A DNA stretch of 20,237 nucleotides from a virus: positions 1 to 20,237 of the IMG/VR virus record IMGVR_UViG_3300048771_000044; one strand, written 5' to 3'. Shown piece by piece: positions 1 through 7,537 of this stretch. Below the pieces are notes generated by a model. The model did not search any database. It was not told where the DNA came from and saw only the letters and a list, made by a program, of their open reading frames with translations. The first letter of the stretch is position 1. Every line of letters begins with the position of its first letter. A program made the translations under genes and the position numbers.

Positions 1-249
1 TCCAGTAGTCCCCATTCCCCGGCCGCGCCCAACGGCTTGCCGAGTGTTTGAGGCATTTTGCAATCTATTGGCTAACGCGCGAGCCGCCTCCACGTCTGGC
101 GCCGACTTACGCGCAGCGATGAGTGGCACTTTCTTAGCTGCCGCTGCCTCACGCAGGTGACTCAGATCGTTGACCGGCGTTTCCTTCGGCGGCTCGCCCT
201 CATTACGACGGTTGAATCCTCGAGGACCAAAATTATCAGATTGAGCCAT
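1..249 (-). CDS. Hypothetical protein, cut by the left window edge
   Basis: An open minus-strand frame of 83 codons runs from an ATG at 249 to the window edge without a stop. GGAGAT lies before the ATG within the end of the upstream gene, and the ATG follows that stop by two bases. The visible part is hydrophilic and basic: it starts MAQSDNFGPRGFNRRNEGEP, then has a probable helix (HLREAAAAKKVPLIAARKSA; EAARALANRLQNAS) and a Gly/Arg-rich stretch. The start and coupling are convincing, but the product is not recognised. Confidence 0.6.
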   Translation of the reverse strand, partial: MAQSDNFGPRGFNRRNEGEPPKETPVNDLSHLREAAAAKKVPLIAARKSAPDVEAARALANRLQNASNTRQAVGRGRGMGTTG

Positions 250-251
250 GC

Positions 252-941
252 CTAATCTCCATTATTCGCCGCACCCTGAATCGGATTACCGTTCATATCC
301 AATGGATTGCCGGCATCATCATATCCGGCGATCATTGACGCCTCGCCGAATTCGTTCCCGCCATTATTTATCATACCCTGATTATTGTTAAAAGCCATTA
401 ACGCATTCTGATATGCCTGCGCCTGGGTTTGCGAACTACTCGGAGCCGTAGTGGTCGCGTTGGTGACCGCAGCGCCTTGATTACTGCCCGGCAATGCGCC
501 GGTGACACCTTCATTGACCTGATTCTGTGGCAGCCCGACACCAGGGGCATTGATAGCATTACCTGCGTTTGCCGACATATTCGCCAGATTTTCCAATGCC
601 CCCATTTGAGTAAGAGCGCCTTGATTCTGGACGTTGGCTGCCGCAAGATTATACGTTTGTAACGGCGCTTGTAGTTCATTGGGAAGTGTGGTTGAATTTG
701 CTAGGCCGGCGTTCGTCAGACCTTGAGTGACGCTCGCCTGATTCTGGCCGAGTTGTTGTTGCAAGCCTTGCAATTGGCCGGAAGTCGTGTTACCGGCGAG
801 ATTATAAGCTTGGCCGAGGTTTGTCAGGGCCGCGTTATATCCTTGGATCGCGGGATTGGAACCAGAGAATTGAGTGACTCCCGGCGCGCCAAGGGCGCTT
901 GTAGGAGTAGGAGAAGCGGCAGCACTAAAATTACCGGGCAT
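252..941 (-). CDS. Gln/Asn/Ala-rich phage protein, possible internal virion protein
   Basis: A 229-residue protein dominated by Gln, Asn, Ala, Gly and Leu. Residues about 30-130 look like a long polar helix (NAALTNLGQAYNLAG; GQLQGLQQQLGQNQASVTQG; NELQAPLQTYNLAAANVQNQ; ALENLANMSANAGN). This resembles low-complexity proteins found late in podovirus structural modules that may be ejected or lie inside the virion; that comparison is from memory. The C-terminus contains YDDAGNPLDMNGNPIQGA. AGGTGAT precedes the ATG, ten bases after the upstream stop. There are no cysteines or membrane segments. Confidence 0.5.
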   Translation of the reverse strand: MPGNFSAAASPTPTSALGAPGVTQFSGSNPAIQGYNAALTNLGQAYNLAGNTTSGQLQGLQQQLGQNQASVTQGLTNAGLANSTTLPNELQAPLQTYNLAAANVQNQGALTQMGALENLANMSANAGNAINAPGVGLPQNQVNEGVTGALPGSNQGAAVTNATTTAPSSSQTQAQAYQNALMAFNNNQGMINNGGNEFGEASMIAGYDDAGNPLDMNGNPIQGAANNGD

Positions 942-951
942 ATATCACCTG

Positions 952-2235
952 CTATCCTAATGAGTTATAATACTTTGTCAGAAGTTGCCAGTTGCGACGA
1001 TGGCGATTATGCGATACCGCGTTCTGATCTAGCAACGGAAATTGTAGAGCAATCGCCACGGCGGATACCATATCGGACATCGTTAAGGAGTCGGACAAAC
1101 TTTCCGCGTGCAGAACGCCCACGATTCCCGCACAGGTTGCGGTAAGTGTCAGGGAATCGGAGAGCGATGGGAAGGTGGCGCGTACCGCGGAAACAAGACC
1201 AGATATCGTCAACGAATCGGAGACCGACTCATGTAGACGCCGCGATCCCGACGAGAGATCGGAGAGTGTAAGTGAATCCGCAAGCGATGGAAATGTAGCG
1301 CGCTTTCCGCTGTCTGAAGCTGATAGAGTGAGCGAATCTGAGAGTGACGGAAAAGTGCGGCGAATCGCGAAATCGGAATCGGAAAGCGTTAATGAATCGG
1401 TATTTGTTTCAGTGTAACTATTAGCGCCTCCCGACCGCAGCAACGGCAGCATCGACGACACGCGGTTGAGTTCGAAGGGGTAGCCAGCTTTGGACGATAT
1501 TGACCAGGCATCCACCGATTGCTGACCCCAAGCCATCGAAATTAGTGCGATATCATCCATCGCGCCGTTCCAAAAATGCGACGAATAATCCTGGCCGATC
1601 AAGCAATAGGTGGGCACCGTGTTCGCCGTAGTCCCCGACACGCCAGAAAAAATTAGCGATTGCGATACTCCATCCACATAGACCGACACCGACGACGTGC
1701 TAATCACTCCGCCTGCATACGTCACAACAAGGTCATGAAATTGTCCGTCGTTGGGGATCACGCCGGTTGGGGTGTACAGATCGGCATCGGTGAATTCGAC
1801 ATACACATCGCCCGCTTCGAAGACGTTGCAATAAATCGAGAATTGCTGGAAATTTATCTGCGCCCCCGGACCGGCGTAAAGAATTGTATTAGTGCCTGTC
1901 GAGCCCGCGGTATTTTTTACCTTGGCGCGCAGTGTCCTTGGAGCCGCGCCCGATGGTCCGATGCTTGGCAAGACGATGAGCGAGGCCGTGCCGTTGAAAT
2001 TGATCTGCGCAAACCCGCCGGGCCTATTGGTCGGCCCCCATCCATATCCGGTGCCGAATGAATTTAAGGTACCCGCGTTGACCCCACGCAAATCATAAAA
2101 CTTTGATCCGCCCGACAATCCTGGCACGCCTAAATACCACGCCACCAGCCCGCGATTGAGCGGGGCGGATTGGTTGATCGGATTTCTCAGATCAATAGGT
2201 CGATAGCGTCGGATTGGCGCAAGGCGCGAGATCAT
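952..2235 (-). CDS. LamG-like lectin-fold protein with C-terminal DSLTLS repeats
   Basis: A 427-residue protein. Residues about 20-255 have the pattern of a concanavalin/LamG-like jelly roll (LNRGLVAWYLGVPGL; TILYAGPGAQINFQQFSIYC; QFHDLVVTYAGGVISTSSVS; SVYVDGVSQ; WNGAMDDIALISMAW), a fold often used for sugar or surface binding. Residues 279-396 hold six tandem units of about 20 residues built on DSLTLS. The last 30 residues are basic (NRHRRNWQLLTKYYN). No strong Shine-Dalgarno site precedes the ATG, which follows the upstream stop by three bases. A tail-fibre-like or head-fibre adhesin is the likely role. The fold is inferred from pattern; ligand unknown. Confidence 0.68.
   Translation of the reverse strand: MISRLAPIRRYRPIDLRNPINQSAPLNRGLVAWYLGVPGLSGGSKFYDLRGVNAGTLNSFGTGYGWGPTNRPGGFAQINFNGTASLIVLPSIGPSGAAPRTLRAKVKNTAGSTGTNTILYAGPGAQINFQQFSIYCNVFEAGDVYVEFTDADLYTPTGVIPNDGQFHDLVVTYAGGVISTSSVSVYVDGVSQSLIFSGVSGTTANTVPTYCLIGQDYSSHFWNGAMDDIALISMAWGQQSVDAWSISSKAGYPFELNRVSSMLPLLRSGGANSYTETNTDSLTLSDSDFAIRRTFPSLSDSLTLSASDSGKRATFPSLADSLTLSDLSSGSRRLHESVSDSLTISGLVSAVRATFPSLSDSLTLTATCAGIVGVLHAESLSDSLTMSDMVSAVAIALQFPLLDQNAVSHNRHRRNWQLLTKYYNSLG
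1045..1404 (-). repeat. Six tandem 60-bp (20-residue) DSLTLS repeats
   Basis: DSLTLS or a close variant starts at residues 280, 300, 320, 340, 360 and 382 of the LamG-like protein, an exact 20-residue period except for the last unit (22). Units 1, 2 and 4 share TFPSL at their ends. Third codon positions and some residues differ between units, so the array is diverged rather than freshly copied. Confidence 0.9.
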
Positions 2236-2238
2236 TGG

Positions 2239-2712
2239 TTAACCAGCTTGATCGCTGTAGGGAGAAATATTCAAGGTATTACCGCTTGCTGCAAATGCCG
2301 CCCCTGTTTGGTTTTGCAGAAGGACTTTGAAATGTCCTGGCGGGATGGCGGCCGTTAGGCATGGACTATATGCATTGCTTGTTCCATCACTAGGGAATAC
2401 AACATCAGGATTGCGGGTTGCCGGAATACCATTAGTTCCCGTCTCATAATTCGTGTTGTCAAGAGACTGCAAAAACCAAACATTAACGCCGGTATTGGTT
2501 GTTCGGTTTGAAGCGATTGCCGCCAAGTTCAATTGCACCTGGGCGAGAGGTAGACCGCCCAATCCGCTCCCTTGTATATTTATAAACGTACCCCCAGTAT
2601 TGACCGACGCAAGAGTGGTGGAACCATTCGGTAGTGAGTTCGCCTCTGTGGACATTAACGTGGTGTACGTTCCCGCATTTATCTGTACAAGATATTCTGT
2701 AACGAATGCCAT
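2239..2712 (-). CDS. Hypothetical phage structural protein
   Basis: A 157-residue protein with a beta-rich, Thr/Asn/Gly composition. It starts [20 protein letters not shown] and includes [20 protein letters not shown] and [20 protein letters not shown], resembling small phage proteins with a beta-sandwich fold. The ribosome site is weak (TAGGGT). It is separated by eight bases from the gene upstream and by three bases from the LamG-like gene downstream. A small tail or baseplate-like component is possible; the family is not recognised with certainty. Confidence 0.55.
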   Translation of the reverse strand: MAFVTEYLVQINAGTYTTLMSTEANSLPNGSTTLASVNTGGTFINIQGSGLGGLPLAQVQLNLAAIASNRTTNTGVNVWFLQSLDNTNYETGTNGIPATRNPDVVFPSDGTSNAYSPCLTAAIPPGHFKVLLQNQTGAAFAASGNTLNISPYSDQAG

Positions 2713-2720
2713 ATTTTACC

Positions 2721-3251
2721 CTATACTTGAACACCCTGAGTCTGCAATATTCCGAGCGCGGCCGTAATGTCGGTAATATCACAATCCGCAGTCTGCGATG
2801 TGAGTAGTAACTGGATGCTATTGCACGACCCTGTGCCGAAAGCGGTCGCCTGTGCCACGGTCATCATATTCATGGTCACGAAATTAACGCCCAAAGCGTT
2901 CCAGGTTGCAAATTGAAGATTGCTTCCAGGATCAAGATTATCAATATAATCAAGCGCCGCGTTTGCGAGCGCCACATTCGCTTGGGTTAGCACAGTCTTA
3001 CCATCCACTCCCACAGTTGTCGGGGATAGGGCATACAGATCAAGCAGATCGCGGATGGAAATAGCCGCGGCCAAAACGGAATTCTTTGGCAGGTAGCTAT
3101 ACTGGATCGTTTGATTCGGTACGATCTGATGCACCAATACCAGGAGTCCGGCCTCATCCCCAGAAGCAACATGGGGCGCGAAACCGATATTATTCGGATC
3201 GGTATGAAGCAGAGTGGCGAGTTGGGACTGTTGGGGGCCGGTGAGAAGCAT
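2721..3251 (-). CDS. Hypothetical phage protein
   Basis: A 176-residue, mostly helical-looking protein rich in Leu, Ala, Thr and Asn (GPQQSQLATLLHTDPNNIGF; VLAAAISIRDLLDLYAL; LTQANVALANAALDYIDNL). It ends in a short helix AALGILQTQGVQV. Two cysteines are near the C-terminus. There is no clear transmembrane segment. AAGGA lies before the ATG, nine bases after the upstream stop. I do not recognise it; its place among distal tail genes suggests a virion or tail-assembly role. Confidence 0.55.
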   Translation of the reverse strand: MLLTGPQQSQLATLLHTDPNNIGFAPHVASGDEAGLLVLVHQIVPNQTIQYSYLPKNSVLAAAISIRDLLDLYALSPTTVGVDGKTVLTQANVALANAALDYIDNLDPGSNLQFATWNALGVNFVTMNMMTVAQATAFGTGSCNSIQLLLTSQTADCDITDITAALGILQTQGVQV

Positions 3252-3260
3252 GATAATCCT

Positions 3261-3803
3261 TTAATCATTCAGAACATAGGTTACGGCGAGTGTGTCGCCA
3301 CTAATCACCGACCGGGTACTGCCGAATGAGGCTTCACAGAGAAGCGTGCCCGATGCACCGCTGATGGTGTTATTACTGGTGATGAATGCACCATTGATCG
3401 TCGCGGTTCCGCTGATATTGAACGTGGCGACGCTTGCGGCGTTGGTGATACTCTGGCTGGACGCTGCCGCCGGAGAATACGTTGGCCGGTTCGCATTACT
3501 ATATGAGGCATTCTCTACCCATCCTGCGTGCGAGGCCATTGTGTCGCCGGCAGCCAAAGCGCTGAATCCGGCATTGTCAATCAGGCCAATATACCAAATC
3601 GCGATCTGCGAGGCGCCCCCAATCGCGGTGTTCAATACCGTATTTCGCCCAATATTGGTAACGAGGTTCGGCGATTCCCATTCGTCGATCACCTTACCAT
3701 CACGTTCGAGTTTGAAGATGAACCGCCCCTTGAGACCGATATGCTCGGCCGGCCGGGTAACAACGCCCTCTGCGCTATCGCTCAAATGTAACTGTGAATT
3801 CAT
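3261..3803 (-). CDS. Conserved phage virion-associated protein (WY.GLIDN.GFSALAAGDTM type)
   Basis: A 180-residue protein. The N-terminal FKLERDGKVIDEWESPNLVT, the core IAIWYIGLIDNAGFSALAAG followed by DTMASHAGW, and a Thr/Ser-rich beta C-terminus ending SGDTLAVTYVLND match a conserved protein found in many phage tail regions. It has no experimentally assigned role that I know of. AGAGGT precedes the ATG. It follows the large tail gene by 8 bases. It is likely a small tail or fibre-associated structural protein, but function is not established. Confidence 0.7.
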   Translation of the reverse strand: MNSQLHLSDSAEGVVTRPAEHIGLKGRFIFKLERDGKVIDEWESPNLVTNIGRNTVLNTAIGGASQIAIWYIGLIDNAGFSALAAGDTMASHAGWVENASYSNANRPTYSPAAASSQSITNAASVATFNISGTATINGAFITSNNTISGASGTLLCEASFGSTRSVISGDTLAVTYVLND

Positions 3804-3811
3804 AGAAACCT

Positions 3812-5905
3812 CTATCGTATTGTCCGTTGGCGACCAGCCTGGTCAAACTCTGCAATCGCAGATTCAAAAGAGAAGTAAGTATTGTCAACATTATTACCAA
3901 TTGTTAACGTGAACCATCGACCGCGGAGGCGTTGCCGGAAACATTTCTGACGCCGATCAGTCGGCATATTCACGGAATAGGTGCTGTGTGGCGTGCCTTC
4001 GGTTACGCTGAACGCATCCGGTCCCGAATCAATCGTAGCGACCGCGTTCCAAAAGTTCGTGGTAGTCAAATTATAGTAATAATCAACCAAAATTGGATCG
4101 CCGGACCCTGGTGGATTATCGAAGGTAATGGTATTGGTAACGATGGTGTATTCGGTCACCGGTCCGTATTCTTCTTCCATTGTATCATAATTAACAACAA
4201 TGGCTGCTCCATTTGCCGGCGCGGTTCCAAATAGAATGGCGTTATCAACTGGAAAGAAGTAACCAGGATTCGGGGTGATGCTGCCAAGACAATACTGCAC
4301 CACTATCGCGGCGCCACTTACGGGCGCGGCTCCAAATTGAATAACATCGCCTTCTGCAAGGAAGAACCCTGCGGCCGGAGGGTTGACCGTAGTACGGGGC
4401 ACTGTGATTGAGTTCACGGTTGCGACCATCGTGGGGTTAAAAGCATCATTACTGAGATTGAAACTGGTGGTTGATCCATCACCCGTGAAATCATCAGTTT
4501 GCGTAGTCGCCGGTAGCGCCTGCTGCGGGATACTAATCGCGTTCACCGTCGCAGTCATTGTATCGTTAATGGCGGTATACGATAGATTAAAATCGGTGGT
4601 TGATCCGTCGCCGGTGAAATAGTCAGTTGGATCAGGCGCCGGATATATCGTGCGGCCACCCACCGTAACCACTATCGGCCCCGGCTCTGGAAGTTGAGAA
4701 AGTGTAAATGTTTCAGTCGTCCCGTCGCCTGTAAAATCATCAATTTGATTGATGACATTCGGCTCTGGTTGATTCGGGCCGAGTTCGCCTAGATCAATCG
4801 TTAGGCCGGTAAGGAGTGAAGCGCCGGGGAACGGACTGATCGGGCCGAGTGTGACGAAGGCATTGATCGCGGTTCCGTCGTCGTCAAACACAGTGCTATT
4901 CGCGGCGCCAAGGATGAATCGGCGAATATAACCATCGAACCCACCGAGAAAGATGGCGCGTTGATTCGGATCGTTATTGGCAAGATAGAAGCAAGACGCG
5001 GATGGCCCTATGTTCGCCGGAAATTGTTGCGGCCATAATCCACCCTTCCGACTATCATAAATCAACGATAAACCCTGAGTAGCGCCCCCAATCGGCGACA
5101 CAAACATATGCAGATAATGCAGGTCGGCATCCCACACCAAACTAATGATCTGCGTACCTGGATTTAGAAACTGGAAGAATTGATTGTACTTCGTCTTCGT
5201 CAGATTCTCCGGGGGTCGATAGAATTCCCAAATTGGGCGCACGGAGAATAATCCGCCTGTGGCGATATAGTACAACGTCCCTTCGGGATCAATCGCCCAA
5301 GCATCTTTGCCGACCACACCCATGTTCTGCGAAATGATTGTGTTTGTACCACCGGCAGCCGGATCGCCTTGATACATGAACATGGAATGCGAGGCACCGA
5401 TGATGAAATAATCGTCGGTGTACGGAATCAGCGCCGTGATTGGTTCGCCAATTTTGCCGGCGGCGGCAGGATCATCCACGAAAGCTGCGGCCGAATCCAA
5501 GGCAGAGAAATTCCAATCATAGGGATTGCTGACCCGACTCGCATACAAGTTCTGCGGATTGGTTGAAGCGTTCAGCATCAGGCGCCCGCGCCAGTTGGCG
5601 GCAAGCGTCGGCGTCACCGGCGCCGTGCCGGTCGTAACGACATAAGGAATAACCGATGCGGATAAAAGATCGACATCAATGATGCCGTTCACCCCGTCTA
5701 CGATATAGGCGTGCTGATTGATGATGGCGATGCTGACAATATTGGTGGTCGAGAGCGGCGGCCCGGCGGTCTGCCCCAGGGCGCGGATCAATTGCGCAAC
5801 GGGTTGAGAATAACCAAGATAGACATATCCTCCGCATACGGCAATAAGCACCGAATTATAAGTCGCCTGAACGGCAGCCCCAGAGGTTACGAATGAGTAT
5901 GTCAT
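3812..5905 (-). CDS. Podovirus-like tail stopper/beta-propeller protein with repeat domains
   Basis: A 697-residue protein. Residues about 15-330 show WD-like repeated blades (IAVCGGYVYLGYS, HAYIVDGVNGIID, ANWRGRLMLNAST). They include the NPQNLYASRVSNPYDWNF motif at 116-133, typical of phage tail proteins that seal the connector. The C-terminus (about 649-697: RRQKCFRQRLRGRWFTLTIG, then EFDQAGRQR) also matches that family. Between them, residues 388-612 hold three FTGDGTT/FTGDGSTT units (starting 391, 430, 473). These are followed by three closing units of the form I-x-F-x3-P-x2-G-x3-(I/V)-V-x-Y (about 522-538, 557-573, 592-609). It starts at a TAATG overlap and lacks the family's usual N-terminal NVLPYD-type segment, which is in the preceding gene. 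The exact tail role is inferred. Confidence 0.62.
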   Translation of the reverse strand: MTYSFVTSGAAVQATYNSVLIAVCGGYVYLGYSQPVAQLIRALGQTAGPPLSTTNIVSIAIINQHAYIVDGVNGIIDVDLLSASVIPYVVTTGTAPVTPTLAANWRGRLMLNASTNPQNLYASRVSNPYDWNFSALDSAAAFVDDPAAAGKIGEPITALIPYTDDYFIIGASHSMFMYQGDPAAGGTNTIISQNMGVVGKDAWAIDPEGTLYYIATGGLFSVRPIWEFYRPPENLTKTKYNQFFQFLNPGTQIISLVWDADLHYLHMFVSPIGGATQGLSLIYDSRKGGLWPQQFPANIGPSASCFYLANNDPNQRAIFLGGFDGYIRRFILGAANSTVFDDDGTAINAFVTLGPISPFPGASLLTGLTIDLGELGPNQPEPNVINQIDDFTGDGTTETFTLSQLPEPGPIVVTVGGRTIYPAPDPTDYFTGDGSTTDFNLSYTAINDTMTATVNAISIPQQALPATTQTDDFTGDGSTTSFNLSNDAFNPTMVATVNSITVPRTTVNPPAAGFFLAEGDVIQFGAAPVSGAAIVVQYCLGSITPNPGYFFPVDNAILFGTAPANGAAIVVNYDTMEEEYGPVTEYTIVTNTITFDNPPGSGDPILVDYYYNLTTTNFWNAVATIDSGPDAFSVTEGTPHSTYSVNMPTDRRQKCFRQRLRGRWFTLTIGNNVDNTYFSFESAIAEFDQAGRQRTIR
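4070..4744 (-). repeat. Internal FTGDGST repeat region of the tail protein
   Basis: This codes for residues 388-612 of the 697-residue tail protein. Three opening units (FTGDG[ST]T followed by two short strands) begin at residues 391, 430 and 473, and similarity is visible in the DNA near 4735, 4618 and 4489. Three closing units with IVV(N/Q)Y-like ends follow. Such domains are small beta modules appended to phage tail and fibre proteins. Confidence 0.75.
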
Positions 5906-6789
5906 TATTGAATATATACCGGCGCGGTTTGACCGACCGATACCTCACCAATGACACTTATTTGCGGTATGACATACACGTTACTGGCGTACAAACCAGG
6001 GAACGTAAATGATCCCGAGATACTACGATCCAATGAAGACAAAACTCCACTCCATTCCGGCAATGAAGGATTCCCATCAAATCCAATCGTGATTATAAAC
6101 GGCGTCCCTTGCCAGTTTTGTCCCGTTAATACCGGCGTACCATTTGCATTTATGGATCGTCCGGATGGAGACCCAGTAACTTGCATGGCCAGGGTGACGG
6201 CATTATAGCTACTCGGTTGGGTGTTCCAAGGAGTCGGAATTATAATTATTCCGCTGCCACCGTTTCCGCTTGAATCCGCCTGTATCTCCGCCTGAAATGT
6301 AATATAAGAAAAACTACCGGTTGTGTTGAATCCAATTGCCGGAAGTGTGATATTTTGTGCGGTTCCGGCCGTGTTAAATGCTAGGACTGTGCCGGTAAAT
6401 CCTTTTATTCCGGTAGCAAGGCCGGGGGCTTTCGTAGTCGTGTACGAGTTTGTTTCGCCCCAATTTATTGTGATAAGGGGAATCGTGCCAATAGTTCCCC
6501 CACCACCTGTGGGCGTGATGAAGTTCGCTGCTTGCATTCCCTGTATCTGCGTGAGACCCAGGGAGCCATCATATTTCTTCGTAATCCCGAATCGCTCGGC
6601 AACGCGCTCGCGCCCATAGATATCATAGGGCAGCACGTTAAGTGCATCCCAGCATGTGGGCGGCTGGGCGCCTTCCGGGCCTTGGCCCCCCATTGGCTGT
6701 TGCTCACGAGCCGCCGATTGCACAACGCCCCCGGTGGGGGACACAAGCGGCACCTGTTTCGTCTGCGGGATTTTCGCTGGATGCGGCAT
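5905..6789 (-). CDS. Tail protein N-terminal part fused to a beta-sandwich domain
   Basis: A 294-residue protein. Residues 1-44 are Pro/Gln/Gly-rich. Residues about 45-86 (CWDALNVLPYDIYGRERVAE, then RFGITKKYDG and LTQIQGM) resemble the N-terminal segment of large phage tail-stopper proteins (NVLPYD..GR...R.G..). After a glycine stretch at 95-98, residues 99-294 form a Gly/Thr/Ser-rich beta domain, lectin-like in character, ending FPGLYASNVYVIPQISVIGE. The ATG at 6789 has no Shine-Dalgarno site and is 8 bases after a hairpin. The stop shares one base with the next start (TAATG). The next gene carries what looks like the rest of the same tail protein, so this may be one half of a split gene. 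The domain assignment is inference from motif memory. Confidence 0.5.
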   Translation of the reverse strand: MPHPAKIPQTKQVPLVSPTGGVVQSAAREQQPMGGQGPEGAQPPTCWDALNVLPYDIYGRERVAERFGITKKYDGSLGLTQIQGMQAANFITPTGGGGTIGTIPLITINWGETNSYTTTKAPGLATGIKGFTGTVLAFNTAGTAQNITLPAIGFNTTGSFSYITFQAEIQADSSGNGGSGIIIIPTPWNTQPSSYNAVTLAMQVTGSPSGRSINANGTPVLTGQNWQGTPFIITIGFDGNPSLPEWSGVLSSLDRSISGSFTFPGLYASNVYVIPQISVIGEVSVGQTAPVYIQ

Positions 6790-6797
6790 ATAAAGAA

Positions 6798-6826
6798 GGC
6801 CGGCGCCTCACGGAAAGACGCCGGCC
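6798..6826 (-). terminator. GC-rich terminator-like hairpin before the tail genes
   Basis: GGCCGGCG (6798-6805) and CGCCGGCC (6819-6826) form a perfect 8-bp GC-only stem with a 13-nt loop. On the minus strand the stem is followed by TTCTTTAT and then the ATG at 6789. The T-run makes it a plausible factor-independent terminator with read-through, placed after the 223-residue gene. Its layout mirrors the hairpin at 8897-8961. Confidence 0.65.
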
Positions 6827-6850
6827 CCAGGAGGAGAACACGACCGGACT

Positions 6851-7522
6851 TTACCGAAGTGGGTTGCCATCTTCAGCGAGGGTGCCATCATCGCCCGTGG
6901 TATCGGTATCGTTGTAACTGACGATGGTGGAATCGTAGTGATATTCAAGTGAAGCAATACGCCCGACACCCGTTGTCGTCCCGGCATAGGCGATTTCGAC
7001 CGCAATCACATTGTCGCGCAGCAATCCATTGCTGCTCAAATTGATCTCAACGACCTGGTACGTTGTGCTGAGGGCGGCGTTTGCCGTATTAAACGGAAGG
7101 GTCGCCGTCACCGCGGAACCCGCGGAATTTGCCGCGGTCTTTCCTGGAAGCAAGATCGTCGGCGTTCCGGTAAGCGTGATGCCGGAATCGGCATTCGCCA
7201 GAGCAACCAGGACGCGAATAATGAAGTGATCGCTTGCCTCATCATAATCGCGCGGGATAGGGATAGAGAGGATGGCGGCGTTTGTGTCGCTAGCAGTCGT
7301 CACAAGTTCGGGTACGCCATTGACTGTGATAATAGTCGTGCCGCTTATTAGCGTGACATCACCAAAGCCAATATATTTATCAACCTGGATTCCACCATCC
7401 GCGGCTGACGCGGTACCGGTAACGGTGTTAACGCCCGAACCAGAATACTCATTTGAGGCGCCATTGTCACCTGTAACAAGTTGCTTAATCATGTACAGGA
7501 AATTATTCGGGGAGAAGTGCAT
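6851..7522 (-). CDS. Beta-rich virion protein, unknown function
   Basis: A 223-residue protein with a helical N-terminus (MHFSPNNFLYMIKQLVTGDN). A Thr/Ala/Gly-rich beta region follows, with PILSIPIPRDYDEASDHFII-like strands around residues 85-105 and a jelly-roll-like alternation up to EYHYDSTIVSYND. The C-terminus is acidic. No cysteine motif or membrane segment is seen. AAGGAT lies before the ATG, and a GC-rich hairpin follows the stop. It lies between connector and tail genes, which would suit a head-completion, decoration or tail component. I do not recognise the family. Confidence 0.5.
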   Translation of the reverse strand: MHFSPNNFLYMIKQLVTGDNGASNEYSGSGVNTVTGTASAADGGIQVDKYIGFGDVTLISGTTIITVNGVPELVTTASDTNAAILSIPIPRDYDEASDHFIIRVLVALANADSGITLTGTPTILLPGKTAANSAGSAVTATLPFNTANAALSTTYQVVEINLSSNGLLRDNVIAVEIAYAGTTTGVGRIASLEYHYDSTIVSYNDTDTTGDDGTLAEDGNPLR

Positions 7523-7537
7523 AGCGGAATCCTTAAA

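Noticed and set aside
1045-1404. CRISPR-like array, from the regular 60-bp period
   Set aside because: The repeats are in frame, coding, diverged along their whole length and have no repeat/spacer structure.
952-2235. Diversity-generating retroelement target in the lectin-fold gene
   Set aside because: I see no reverse transcriptase, no template repeat and no pair of near-identical segments differing at adenines in the window.
6798-6826. GC-rich inverted repeat as an attachment or transposon end
   Set aside because: There is no integrase or transposase and no matching second copy; position and T-run fit a terminator.
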